Positions 43,653 through 51,804 of a stretch of 64,000 nucleotides of DNA are shown piece after piece. The stretch covers positions 62,001-126,000 of the forward strand of contig NYMS01000038.1 in assembly GCA_002529455.1 (NCBI GenBank). The letters run 5' to 3'. The DNA is from Glycomyces fuscus. Lineage in GTDB: Bacteria; Actinomycetota; Actinomycetes; Streptosporangiales; Streptosporangiaceae. Made by a program: the position numbers and the translations under genes. The first letter of the stretch is position 1. Each line of letters starts with the position of its first letter. The notes beneath the pieces are model-generated. The model saw only the letters and a program-made list of their open reading frames with translations, searched no databases and was not told the origin of the DNA.

Positions 43653-44246
43653 CTAGGAGCGCACCAGCGGGGTGTCCACCAGGTGCTCGGCCACGAACCA
43701 GGCCTGGAGCTCGTTGGTGCGGATCACCTCCGACACCAGGATGTCGTTCGTGCCGTCGTCGCCCAGCTCCTGCGTGCGCGCGGCGGCGTCGTGGCAGTCC
43801 TCCAGGATCGCCTCGTGTGCCTCCAGCAGGCGGGAGAGCATCGCGGGCACCTCCTCGGCCCCGTCGGGCGGACGCGGGATGTTGGTGATCTCCGCGACGT
43901 GCCGGGGGTCGCCGACCGCCACGCCGCCCAGGGTCTGCACGCGCTCGGCCAGGTTGTCGATCAGCTCGGTCTGCTCGTTCGCGTGCTTGTCCATCAGCAG
44001 GTGCAGCTGGTAGAAGGTGTGCCCGCGCATGAGCCAGTGGTGCTTCTTGTACAGGTCGTGCAGGATGCGTGTGTCGCACAGCACCTGGTTGAGCCGCTGG
44101 CACGAGTACATCCGTGTGTCGTAGGACAGTCCGACCGGGAACTGGCGGACCGTCCCGAACTCCTGGATCTCCTCGCCGCTCTGGTGCAGCCAGGGCTGGC
44201 TGCTCCTGGGCTTGGGCGCTCCGGCCTTGCGGTCTGCGGTCGTCAC
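43653..44246 (-). CDS. dps: Dps-family DNA-binding ferritin-like protein
   Basis: A 197-residue Dps/mini-ferritin. YKKHHWLMRGHTFYQLHLLMDKHANEQTELIDNLAERVQTLGG carries the His, Asp and Glu residues of the inter-subunit ferroxidase centre. The 30-residue N-terminal tail has Lys and Arg, as in DNA-binding Dps. The protein stores iron, consumes peroxide and compacts DNA. GTG at 44246 has a strong GGAGGGGGACCAGA site; an upstream in-frame ATG would read through the promoter. A GGGTAG stress-type promoter lies 77 bases upstream, matching Dps control by general-stress sigma factors in Streptomyces. Confidence 0.9.
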   Translation of the reverse strand: MTTADRKAGAPKPRSSQPWLHQSGEEIQEFGTVRQFPVGLSYDTRMYSCQRLNQVLCDTRILHDLYKKHHWLMRGHTFYQLHLLMDKHANEQTELIDNLAERVQTLGGVAVGDPRHVAEITNIPRPPDGAEEVPAMLSRLLEAHEAILEDCHDAAARTQELGDDGTNDILVSEVIRTNELQAWFVAEHLVDTPLVRS

Positions 44247-44322
44247 TCTGGTCCCCCTCCAGTCGGTGTGACTCGTGTCGCGGGGAGCGCACGCGGTGGC
44301 ACGCTCCGCCTGCCAGTCTCGG

Positions 44323-44348
44323 CTACCCACCGCTCCCGGGGGCCTAAC
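44323..44348 (-). promoter_or_regulatory. SigB/SigF-type promoter of dps
   Basis: On the minus strand GTTA (44348-44345), 16-base spacer, GGGTAG (44328-44323), followed by CCG as in the two other copies in the window. Confidence 0.7.
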
Positions 44349-44381
44349 CCCGCCCCAACCACGGGTAAGTTTCCCGTGCTT

Positions 44382-45614
44382 TCACCGGCCGGAGCACCCC
44401 GCCGGACCCGGGCGGTCGAACCGTACGGGCAGCGCGAACAGGCCGTGCATGATCATGCTCGGCCACCACCGCAGCTCGGACTCGTCCACGGCCAGGCGCA
44501 GCCCCGGCAGCCGGTCCAGCACCGCGCCGACCGCCACCCGCGCCTCCATCCGGGCGAGCTGGGCACCGACGCAGAAGTGCGCGCCGTGCCCGAAGGACAG
44601 GTGCGAGGCGCCCCGGTCGGGCACGAACGCGTCGGGGTCCTCGTAGCGTTCGGGGTCGCGCCCGGCGGCCAGCAGGGACACCAGGACCGGCTCGCCCGCC
44701 GTCAGCTCCACCCCGCCCACGGTGGTCGCCTCGCGGGGAAAGCGCCAGGTGGCGTTCTGCAGGGGGCTCTCCAGGCGCAGAGCCTCCTCCACGGCCGGTC
44801 CGAGCAGTTCCCGGTCGGCCCGCAGCCGCTCCAGCCGCCCGGGGCGCCGCAGCAGTGTGAAGAGCATGTTGCCCAGCAGCGCGACCGTGGTCTCGTGTCC
44901 CGCCACCAGCAGCAGGAACGCCGCGGAGGTCACCTCGTCCCGGCTCAGCTCCCCGGCGCGGTGCGACTCGACCAGGTCGCCGAGCAGGTCGTCGCAGGGC
45001 GCGGCCAGGCGGGAGTCCACCAGGGCGGAGAGGTAGGAGTCGAACCAGTCGGTGGTCTCCGCGACGGCCGCCAGCTCCTCGGGGGAGGAGGAGTCGATCA
45101 CCGCCGCCCGCCGGTGGAACTCGGGACGGTCCGCCTCGGGCACGCCGAGGATGTCGCAGATGACCGCGATGGGCAGCGGATAGGCCAGGTCGCGCACCAG
45201 GTCGGCCTCCCCGGAGTCCGCGATCCGGTCCAGCAGCCCGGCGGTGACGCGCTCCGCGCCCTCCACCAGGCTCCTGACCCGGCGGGGGGTGAACGCCCCT
45301 CCCGCGACCCGGCGCAGCCGTGCGTGGTCGGGCCCGTCGGTGTTGACCATGCTGTGCACCAGACTGGGCCGGTGGTCGTGGGGCAGGCCCAGCCCCGCCC
45401 GGCGCCAGACCTCGTGACCCGCCATGGGGTCCTTGAGCATGCCGGGGTCGGCGAGCACCCGCCTGGCGTCCTCGTACCGGGTGACCAGCCACGCCCACGC
45501 GCCGCCGGGCAGGTCTACCCGGTGCACGGGTGCGTGCTCACGCAGCCACCGGTAGGCCGGGTGCGGATCGGCCTCGAAGGCGGGGCCGTGCAGTTGCGGA
45601 GGGGAGGCGGGCAT
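44382..45614 (-). CDS. Cytochrome P450, canonical actinobacterial class
   Basis: A 410-residue soluble P450. I-helix AGHETT (238-243), K-helix ExxR E277-R280 (EALR), the R of the ERR triad in WRFPREA, and the heme loop FGHGAHFCVG with Cys348. It resembles CYP105/107-type monooxygenases of actinomycetes. No ferredoxin or reductase gene adjoins it. It lies 196 bases downstream of a PucR-type regulator on the same strand. The substrate is unknown; a role in secondary or xenobiotic metabolism is an inference. Confidence 0.92.
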   Translation of the reverse strand: MPASPPQLHGPAFEADPHPAYRWLREHAPVHRVDLPGGAWAWLVTRYEDARRVLADPGMLKDPMAGHEVWRRAGLGLPHDHRPSLVHSMVNTDGPDHARLRRVAGGAFTPRRVRSLVEGAERVTAGLLDRIADSGEADLVRDLAYPLPIAVICDILGVPEADRPEFHRRAAVIDSSSPEELAAVAETTDWFDSYLSALVDSRLAAPCDDLLGDLVESHRAGELSRDEVTSAAFLLLVAGHETTVALLGNMLFTLLRRPGRLERLRADRELLGPAVEEALRLESPLQNATWRFPREATTVGGVELTAGEPVLVSLLAAGRDPERYEDPDAFVPDRGASHLSFGHGAHFCVGAQLARMEARVAVGAVLDRLPGLRLAVDESELRWWPSMIMHGLFALPVRFDRPGPAGCSGR

Positions 45615-45810
45615 GGCGGGCCTTTCGTGCCGGGGGTGCTCGGTGCGTTCCTACCCGGAGGACTCCCCGCGCCGCCCGCCCCGGTGACCGGAAGCGGCCA
45701 CCGGCGAGGTGCGGGTCCGCCGTCGGCGGCACCGTCCGCCCTGAGCGTCCGCCCTGCGCCGTCCGGACGCGCACCGCTCGCTCCGGTCCGAGGCACCCGT
45801 GTCCGGCGGA

Positions 45811-46992
45811 TCAGGGGGCCACGGCGCAGGCGGTCTCCAGCACGAACCGCGGCCAGGGCCGGTGCGGGTCGTGCCCGGTCAGCTCCCGCACCCGGCGCAG
45901 CCGGTAGCGCAGCGTCTGCGCGTGCACGTGCAGCGCCTCCGCGGCCGTGGTCGCCGCCCCCTCGCGCAGGTAGGCCCGCAGCGTCTCCAGCAGGTGGGCG
46001 TTGCCCTCCGCCAGCAGCGGCCCCAGCACCGTCCTGCGGACCGCCGCCGGGGTGACCGGGCCGCCGTTGAGCAGCGCCAGCACGCACGCGTCGGAGGGAC
46101 CGAGCAGCCCCCGGGGGTCGAAGGCGTGCGGGGGCGCGGTCTCCAGGGCGTCGTCGGCCAGCCGGTAGGCGGCCGACATGTCGGTCAGCGCCCGCGGCTC
46201 CAGCACGCACCCGCGCCAGGGGCGCCCGCCGAGCACGGCGGCCACCCGGCCGGCGTCGTCGGGTGAGACCAGCAGCACCACCCGCCCCGAGCGCGTGGTC
46301 ACCAGCGGGTCGGCGCCCACCGGTTCCACCAGGCCCAGCAGCTCCATCCCGGCGGCGAGCGCGGCCGCCCGCGGCGTCCCGTCGGAGGGACCGCCGTCGG
46401 CCTCGGCCACCACCAGCACCGCCGGGTCGGGCAGGGCGACGCCCAGGGTCCGCGCCCGGTCGCGGATGGCTCCGCGCGAGGCCTGCCGCCCGATCAGCAG
46501 GTCGTCCAGGAAGGCCCGGCGGGCCCGTTCCAGGTCGGCGTCCAGGCGGTGCGCGGCCTCGGCGTGGCCCGCGGACAGGCTCTCGGAGATCTGGTCGATC
46601 GAGGTCAGCCACAGTTCGCCCAGGGCGAACACGTCGGCGGCCTCGAGCCGGTCGGCAGCGAGTTCGGCGACCAGGCGCACCGCCGCCACCGAACCCACCC
46701 GGTGCGCGCGCACCACCGCGCCGATCGAGCGCCCGTCGGCCGCCCGCGACCGGCCGATGCCCCGCAGCCGCTCCACGTCCTCCGGCGGCAGCCGCGTCGC
46801 CCCGGACGACCACAGCTCCAGCGAGCGGCCCACCAGCCAGCCGGTGATCGCCCGTACCTCCGCGAGCTGGGAACCGTGCAGCGCACGGTAGGCCGGGACC
46901 TCGGCGTGCACCTCGGCGACGATGCGCTCCACCAGCCCGGCCCGGTCCCGCGCCAGCTCGGCACCGACCCGGGCACGCTGTTCGTGTCCCAT
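45811..46992 (-). CDS. PucR-type helix-turn-helix regulator with RsbRD-like N-terminus
   Basis: A 393-residue regulator. Residues 1-150 are an all-helical RsbT-co-antagonist-like domain. The middle is a GGDEF-like/CdaR domain (about 175-290). The C-terminal HTH_30 domain reads LLETLRAYLREGAATTAAEALHVHAQTLRYRLRRVRELTGHDP (about 340-380), diagnostic of PucR/CdaR proteins. GGAGGTGGGGCG precedes the ATG at 46992. It may control the adjacent P450 gene. Its effector is unknown. Confidence 0.87.
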   Translation of the reverse strand: MGHEQRARVGAELARDRAGLVERIVAEVHAEVPAYRALHGSQLAEVRAITGWLVGRSLELWSSGATRLPPEDVERLRGIGRSRAADGRSIGAVVRAHRVGSVAAVRLVAELAADRLEAADVFALGELWLTSIDQISESLSAGHAEAAHRLDADLERARRAFLDDLLIGRQASRGAIRDRARTLGVALPDPAVLVVAEADGGPSDGTPRAAALAAGMELLGLVEPVGADPLVTTRSGRVVLLVSPDDAGRVAAVLGGRPWRGCVLEPRALTDMSAAYRLADDALETAPPHAFDPRGLLGPSDACVLALLNGGPVTPAAVRRTVLGPLLAEGNAHLLETLRAYLREGAATTAAEALHVHAQTLRYRLRRVRELTGHDPHRPWPRFVLETACAVAP

Positions 46993-47399
46993 CGCCCCAC
47001 CTCCAGCCCGGCCAGGGAAGCCTACCGGCGGCCTGCCCGCCGATGTGGCGGGAAAGACGTGCGGGAACGTGTGGGAGGGCCGCTCCCGCCGGGGTAGGGG
47101 GATGGGGCAGAGAACGCAGCGACGCATGGGAGGTTCCGTCCGGGTCGGGGGAGGAAGCCGGGGGAGCGCGGCGAAGGACGCCGCGCCCTCCCCGTCGGAG
47201 CCCTTCCCCGTCCGCGCGGCGCCCCCCGTGCCCGGGATGTCCCTCCGCGTCGTCGGCCGCCGGGTGTGAACGGTAAAAAGCCCGCCCAGCCACGGCGCAC
47301 CTGGGACCGCGACCCGCCCGGACGTGGCAGTATGCGACTGCGGTACGGGGAAGGCCGCACGCTGTGAGAGCAAGGCACGCCGTTCGGCGCTGACGGGGG
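46993..47399. other. Intergenic region between PucR-type and aldo/keto reductase genes
   Basis: A 407-base divergent gap. It holds a perfect 8-bp hairpin (GCGCGGCG, loop AAGGA, complement; 47166-47186) and a GCAGT-N5-ACTGC palindrome (47327-47341) near the likely reductase promoter. Short frames inside it lack ribosome-binding sites and look random. Confidence 0.5.
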
Positions 47400-48245
47400 A
47401 TGAAACAGATGCAGCAGATGACAGTTCCAGAACTCACTCTGAGTAATGGTCTGCGCATTCCACAGCTGGGTTTCGGTGTGTGGCAGGTGCCCCAGGAGGA
47501 GGTGGTGGCGACCGTGTCCACCGCGCTGGAGGCGGGCTACCGCAGCATCGACACCGCGGCCGCCTACGGAAACGAGGAGGGGGTCGGCGAGGCGCTGCGC
47601 CGTTCGGGGCTGGAGCGCGGCGAACTCTTCGTCACCACCAAGCTGGCCAACCCCGACCAGGGCTACGACGCCACCCTGCGCGCCTTCGACGCCAGCCTGA
47701 GGCGCCTGAACCTGGACACGGTCGACCTGTACCTCGTGCACTGGCCGCTGCCCCGCAAGGACCTGTACGTGCCGACCTGGAAGGCGCTGGAGCGCCTCTA
47801 CGCCGAGGGCCGCGTCCGCGCCATCGGAGTGTCCAACTTCCAGCGCCCGCACCTGGAGCGGGTCATGGAGGAGGGCGGGATCACGCCCATGGTCAACCAG
47901 ATCGAGCTGCACCCGCTGCTCACGCAGGCGGACATGCGCTCCTTCGACGCCAAGCACGGCATCGTCACCGAGGCGTGGAGCCCCCTGGGCCACGGCAAGC
48001 TGCTCAACCACCCGACCGTCGTCGCGGTCGCCGAGGAGCACGAGCGCACGCCCGCGCAGGTGCTGCTGCGCTGGCACATCCAGCTCGGCAACGTGGTGAT
48101 CCCCAAGTCGGTGACCCCCGAGCGCATCCGGTCCAACTTCCAGGTCTTCGACTTCGAGCTCTCCCGGGCGGAGATGGACCGGATCAGCGGGCTCAACACC
48201 GACAGCAGGTTCGGCCCCGACCCCGACGACTTCGACGGTTCCTGA
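47400..48245 (+). CDS. Aldo/keto reductase (AKR5, 2,5-diketo-D-gluconate reductase-like)
   Basis: A 281-residue AKR. The tetrad is Asp51, Tyr56 (DTAAAYGNEEGVG), Lys81 (VTTKLAN) and His114 (YLVHWPLP). VIPKSVTPERIRSNFQVFDFEL near the C-terminus is the NADPH-binding 'KSV..RI.EN' motif. This group reduces diketogluconate, methylglyoxal and other small carbonyls. Three in-frame ATGs occur in the first eight codons; 47400 follows GACGGGGG and is kept. It is monocistronic. Confidence 0.9.
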   Translation: MKQMQQMTVPELTLSNGLRIPQLGFGVWQVPQEEVVATVSTALEAGYRSIDTAAAYGNEEGVGEALRRSGLERGELFVTTKLANPDQGYDATLRAFDASLRRLNLDTVDLYLVHWPLPRKDLYVPTWKALERLYAEGRVRAIGVSNFQRPHLERVMEEGGITPMVNQIELHPLLTQADMRSFDAKHGIVTEAWSPLGHGKLLNHPTVVAVAEEHERTPAQVLLRWHIQLGNVVIPKSVTPERIRSNFQVFDFELSRAEMDRISGLNTDSRFGPDPDDFDGS

Positions 48246-48254
48246 ACCCCGCCG

Positions 48255-48278
48255 CCGTCCGCCGGGGCGCGCGGACGG
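48255..48278. terminator. Short hairpin between convergent genes
   Basis: CCGTCCGC (48255-48262) pairs with GCGGACGG (48271-48278), between the reductase stop and the stop of the small membrane protein gene. Confidence 0.5.
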
Positions 48279-48285
48279 GCCCCTC

Positions 48286-48447
48286 CTAGTCGCGCAGCTC
48301 CCGGCGCCTGCGGGCCCCGGCCAGGACGGACTCGGTGCCGTCGCGGCGCACGCGGCCGACGTAGACGGCCCCGCCGACGAAGATGGCGGCGATCAGCCCC
48401 AGCACGGCGACGAGGGCGAGGACGGAGAGCAGCACAGTGATCGACAT
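48286..48447 (-). CDS. 53-residue single-pass membrane protein
   Basis: A short frame, MSITVLLSVLALVAVLGLIA..., with one long hydrophobic helix (1-29) and a basic C-terminal tail (GRVRRDGTESVLAGARRRRELRD). The start at 48447 is chosen because the hydrophobic segment begins there; the ribosome-binding site is weak (GATGAGCG). Such small basic-tailed membrane proteins are common but uncharacterised. Confidence 0.5.
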   Translation of the reverse strand: MSITVLLSVLALVAVLGLIAAIFVGGAVYVGRVRRDGTESVLAGARRRRELRD

Positions 48448-48533
48448 GCGCTCATCGTAGCCGCACGTCCGGCGGTTCCCGAAAGGACCGTCCCGGACGG
48501 GCGGCGGGCGCGACGGGGCAGGAGGGGCCGCCG

Positions 48534-49064
48534 ATGGGCCGGACACCGCACCAGATCGTCAACCCGCTCACCCTCGCCGAGCCGGGGGGCTCCTCCCACG
48601 CCCTCGTGGTCAGCCCCGGCCGCGTGGTCCACGTCGGCGGCCAGCGCGCGCACCGCTCCGACGGCAGGGTGGTGGGTGAGGACGTGGCGGAGCAGCTCGA
48701 CCGCGCGCTCGCCAACACGGTGGAGGCGCTGCGCGCCGCGGGCGCCGAACCCGCCCACGTGGTGGACATGCGCGTCTTCACCACGTCCATGGCGGCCTAC
48801 CGGGCCCACAGCCGGAGCATCGGCGCGGTCTACCGGCGCCACATGGGCCGCTCCTCCCCGCCGATGACGGTGCTGGGCGTGGCCGACCTGCTCGACCCCG
48901 ACGCCCTGGTGGAGGTGGTGTGCACCGCCGTGGTCCCCGAGGAGGCCGGGAGCGGGCCCGTGCGCGCGGACCGGGTCCGGGAACCGGCCGAGGAGGCCGG
49001 ACCGTCCGCGGTCACCGGCTCCGCGGACGGGGTCGGTCCGCTTCCCGGCCGGGAGCGCCCGTAG
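48534..49064 (+). CDS. RidA-family (YjgF/YER057c) protein with C-terminal extension
   Basis: A 176-residue member of the RidA fold. The core (about 20-137) shows VVHVGGQRAHRSDGRVV, LANTVEALRAAGAEPAHVVDMRVFTT and PPMTVLGVADLLDPDALVEVVCTAVVP. The Arg of the RidA deaminase site (R-V/I-T-V/I-x-V in classical members) appears here as the Arg of MRVFTT, not in the 'AVxRT' position, so imine hydrolase activity is uncertain. The 35-residue tail is acidic and probably disordered. It overlaps the convergent EamA gene by 53 bases. CAGGAGGGGCCGCCG precedes the ATG. Confidence 0.82.
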   Translation: MGRTPHQIVNPLTLAEPGGSSHALVVSPGRVVHVGGQRAHRSDGRVVGEDVAEQLDRALANTVEALRAAGAEPAHVVDMRVFTTSMAAYRAHSRSIGAVYRRHMGRSSPPMTVLGVADLLDPDALVEVVCTAVVPEEAGSGPVRADRVREPAEEAGPSAVTGSADGVGPLPGRERP

Positions 49065-49983
49065 CCGCCGCGTCCCCGCGGTCGGCGACGCGTGCGGCCC
49101 CTCCGGCGCCCACCAGCACCACGGCCACCGCGCACACCGTCATCCCCGCCAGCGCCCCCGGGCCCACCGGCTCGCCGAACATCAGCCAGGACCACACCAG
49201 CGTGGTGGGCGGGGTCAGGTACAGCAGGGCCGACACCCGGGCCACGCCCGTCCGGGCCAGGACGACCCAGTACAGGCCGTAGCCGCCCAGGGTGGACAGC
49301 ACCACCACCCAGGCCACCGCCGCCCAGAACCCGGGTTCGGCGGGCGGGGCCAGCGTGCCGGTGGCCGCGGCCAGCCCCGTGAACAGCACGGCGCTCACCG
49401 CGCACTGCACCGCCAGGGCCTGCACCACCGAGCCCCCGGGCCGCGCGCGGCGCTCCAGCAGGGTCGCGGCCACCAGGGAGAGCATCGCCCCGAACGGCAG
49501 CAGGTAGCCCCACCACGGCGCGGCGCCCGGCCGGAACAGGTCCGCGCCCACCACCAGGCCGACCCCGGCCAGCCCCAGCGCGAGGCCCACCAGCTGGCGT
49601 GGCCGCACCCGCTCACCCAGCAGCGGGACGGCCAGGGCGGTCGCCACCAGGGGCTGGAGGGCGGCCACCAGCGCGCTCGTCCCGGCGGCCACACCCGCCT
49701 GCGCGGCGGCGAACACCCCGTAGAGGTACCCGGCCTGGGACAGCAGGCCCAGCACGGCGTGCGCCGCCAGGTCCCGCCGCGACATCCGCGGGCGGCGCCA
49801 CAGCCACCACGCCGCGAGCAGCGCCGCCACGACCAGGAAACGCCAGGCCAGCAGGGTCGTCGCGGGTGCGTGGCGGGTGCCCAGCTCCGCACCGACGAAG
49901 CCCGAGCTCCACATCACCACCAGCCCGGCGGCGAGCAGGAGGGGCGGTGCGAGGCGGGGCGGGCGCGTCTTGGTGTGTTCCAT
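49012..49983 (-). CDS. EamA/DMT-family transporter
   Basis: A 323-residue drug/metabolite transporter with ten predicted helices in two EamA repeats. The N-terminal MWSSGFVGAELG (24-35) and TLLAWRFLVVAALLA (42-56), and the later WVVVLSTLGGYGLYWVVL, are typical. It probably exports an amino acid or small metabolite. It is divergent from a TetR regulator with a 95-base gap that holds a palindrome. Its 3' end overlaps that of the RidA gene by 53 bases. Confidence 0.88.
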   Translation of the reverse strand: MEHTKTRPPRLAPPLLLAAGLVVMWSSGFVGAELGTRHAPATTLLAWRFLVVAALLAAWWLWRRPRMSRRDLAAHAVLGLLSQAGYLYGVFAAAQAGVAAGTSALVAALQPLVATALAVPLLGERVRPRQLVGLALGLAGVGLVVGADLFRPGAAPWWGYLLPFGAMLSLVAATLLERRARPGGSVVQALAVQCAVSAVLFTGLAAATGTLAPPAEPGFWAAVAWVVVLSTLGGYGLYWVVLARTGVARVSALLYLTPPTTLVWSWLMFGEPVGPGALAGMTVCAVAVVLVGAGGAARVADRGDAAATGAPGREADRPRPRSR

Positions 49984-49993
49984 GCGAGCGAGG

Positions 49994-50013
49994 TAAACAC
50001 ACCGGTCGGTATA
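49994..50013. promoter_or_regulatory. TetR-type operator between eamA-like and tetR-like genes
   Basis: TAAACACACC/GGTCGGTATA is an imperfect 20-bp dyad (7 of 10 positions symmetrical) centred on ACCGGT, 11 bases from the eamA-type start codon and 66 from the tetR-type start. Confidence 0.6.
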
Positions 50014-50078
50014 CTCACAATGTAGTACGCACGGCAGCGTCCCCGGAGGCGGGGAGCACAGCAGAGGGAGTGGACACC

Positions 50079-50663
50079 ATGCCCGGTACCGCGACGGCAC
50101 CGCTGACCCCGGCCGCGCGCCGCGTCCTGGACGTGGCGACCGAGCTGTTCTACACCCGCGGCATCAACACCGTGGGCATGGAGCTGGTCGCCGAACGGGC
50201 GGGGGTCACCAAGAAGACCATCTACGACCGCTTCGGCTCCAAGCAGCAGCTCGTCGTCCACTACCTGCGCGCCCGTGACGCCCGCTGGCGCGCGTACCTG
50301 GACGGCTACCTGGAGCGGGTCCGGACCCCGCGGGAGCGGGTGGCCGCCACGTTCGACGCCCTGGACGACTGGACGGGCGCGGAGAACCCGCGCGGCTGCG
50401 CCATGGTCAACGCCTACGCCGAGCTCTCCGACCCCGGGCACCCCGGCCGCGCCGTCGCCGAGGAGCAGAAGCGGTGGCTGCGCGCTCTCTACACCGATCT
50501 CGCCGAGCGGTCGGGGGCCGAGGAACCGGGCGCGCTCGGCGACGCGCTGGCCATGCTGCACGAGGGTGCGGTGGTGGCCCGCAACGTCACCGGGGTCGCG
50601 GACGCCGTGCGCACCGCCCGCGCCGCGGCGGACGCCCTGATGACCGTGCACGGCGCGGACTGA
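50079..50663 (+). CDS. TetR-family transcriptional regulator
   Basis: A 194-residue TetR regulator. The HTH reads RRVLDVATELFYTRGINTVGMELVAERAGVTKKTIYDRFGSKQQLVVHYL (14-63), and the C-terminal domain (75-190, PRGCAMVNAYAELSDPGHP) is of the TetR_C type found with 'RGCxxxN' proteins. It probably represses the divergent EamA transporter. Ribosome-binding site GAGGGAG lies 9 bases before ATG at 50079. Confidence 0.9.
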   Translation: MPGTATAPLTPAARRVLDVATELFYTRGINTVGMELVAERAGVTKKTIYDRFGSKQQLVVHYLRARDARWRAYLDGYLERVRTPRERVAATFDALDDWTGAENPRGCAMVNAYAELSDPGHPGRAVAEEQKRWLRALYTDLAERSGAEEPGALGDALAMLHEGAVVARNVTGVADAVRTARAAADALMTVHGAD

Positions 50664-50678
50664 GGCCGCCGAGGAGCG

Positions 50679-50706
50679 GGCGGGCGCTCCGGACGGAGCG
50701 CCCGCC
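50679..50706. terminator. Bidirectional terminator, tetR-like/sulfotransferase
   Basis: A 13-bp perfect inverted repeat with minimal central spacing (GGCGGGCGCTCCG, GA, complement) between the convergent stops at 50663 and 50711. Confidence 0.75.
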
Positions 50707-50710
50707 GGGC

Positions 50711-51595
50711 TCAGACGTAGCCGAGCCGCGACAGCTCCGTGCCCGCCACCTCGCGCATGTCCTCGTACTGGTCGCGCGTCAGGCGCTCGCGCCACGACCC
50801 CACGCCCCAGGACTCCGAGGTCAGCAGCTCCGAGGCCGACACCCGCGCCCCGGTGAACTCCCGCAGCCGCTCGGCCGTCTCCACCTCGCCGCCGTGCACG
50901 TCCTCGTAGCGCAGCGTCATCAGCTGCTCGGCGCCGATGGAGCGCCGCAGCAGCGCCGACATGCGGATCGCCCCGCGCCAGCGCATCGCGCACTTGGCTG
51001 AGGTGGAGCCCTCCGTGAACGCGGACAGGTCCGACTCCTCCTCCAGCCCGAAGAAGTGGTTGGGGAACTCGTGGTCGAGCTTCATGAAGCTCGGCTTGAG
51101 CCAGGCCAGCGAGCGCTCGTCCTCCAGCATGTCCGCGATGACGTCGCGTCCGTCCCGGATGACCTGGACGAACAGGGCGTCGGGGAAGGCCGCGTGCAGG
51201 GCGGTGGCGCAGAACAGCAGGTCGGGGCTGGCGTCGCCGTAGCGGCGCACCTGCGCGCTGTGCTCGCACGGCTCGGAGGCGGCGTTGGCGGGCACGCGCG
51301 CCCACGGTCCCGGGCAGCGCGGGCAGGTCAGGGGCGTGAGCTGCCAGGCCTCGGCGTAGGCCTCGCGCAGCAGGCTCGCCGTTCCGGCGACCCTCTCCAG
51401 CGCCAGGGAGGGGCGTCTGGCCACGGCGTAGACGGCGTTGAGCACGCCCGACGAGCCCGCGCCGAGGTGGAACCCGGGCACGCGCGACAGGGCACGGGCG
51501 ATCTCGGCGACTCCCGAGTGGGGAGCGCCCAGGACGAACACCGGGCGCTCGACCTTGGTCCCGTTGACCACGAGGATGTAGGACGGCTGCTTCAT
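50711..51595 (-). CDS. Sulfotransferase-family protein with zinc-finger-like insert
   Basis: A 294-residue PAPS-type sulfotransferase. The 5' PAPS loop is PVFVLGAPHSGVAEIARAL (18-36) and the 3' loop VQVIRDGRDVIADML (143-157). Between them lies a Cys-rich stretch, TCPRCPGPWARVPANAASEPCEH (90-112), with Cys91, Cys94, Cys110 and His112 arranged like a zinc site. The C-terminal part (EQLMTLRYEDVHGG, about 231-244) fits the family. Neither possible start (51595 or 51637) has a good ribosome-binding site; 51595 is kept because the conserved fold begins soon after. Target molecule unknown. Confidence 0.75.
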   Translation of the reverse strand: MKQPSYILVVNGTKVERPVFVLGAPHSGVAEIARALSRVPGFHLGAGSSGVLNAVYAVARRPSLALERVAGTASLLREAYAEAWQLTPLTCPRCPGPWARVPANAASEPCEHSAQVRRYGDASPDLLFCATALHAAFPDALFVQVIRDGRDVIADMLEDERSLAWLKPSFMKLDHEFPNHFFGLEEESDLSAFTEGSTSAKCAMRWRGAIRMSALLRRSIGAEQLMTLRYEDVHGGEVETAERLREFTGARVSASELLTSESWGVGSWRERLTRDQYEDMREVAGTELSRLGYV

Positions 51596-51804
51596 GACTG
51601 TGTCGATTTTCGCACCCTTTGCCCACCTCGTGTGCATCGGCAGGGGATGTGGCCTCCATGCCCCACCCGTCCCCGAGAATACGGCCTCGCTCGGACCGGG
51701 GTCCGCGCACCGTCCCGGCGCCGGAACGAGGGGCGGAGAGCCCGCCGGAGGCGGTGGCGGACGCGGTGGGGCGAGCGGTCCCCCGGCCGCGTAAGAATGG
51801 GGGT

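Noticed and set aside
42411..46055. A 1214-codon plus-strand open frame, and others such as 56004-59621, 4793-7063, 30840-33548 (minus) and 60501-63131 (minus)
   Set aside because: They run across recognised genes in other frames, have low-complexity Arg/Pro/Gly/His-rich translations and no domain pattern. They are by-products of very high GC content.
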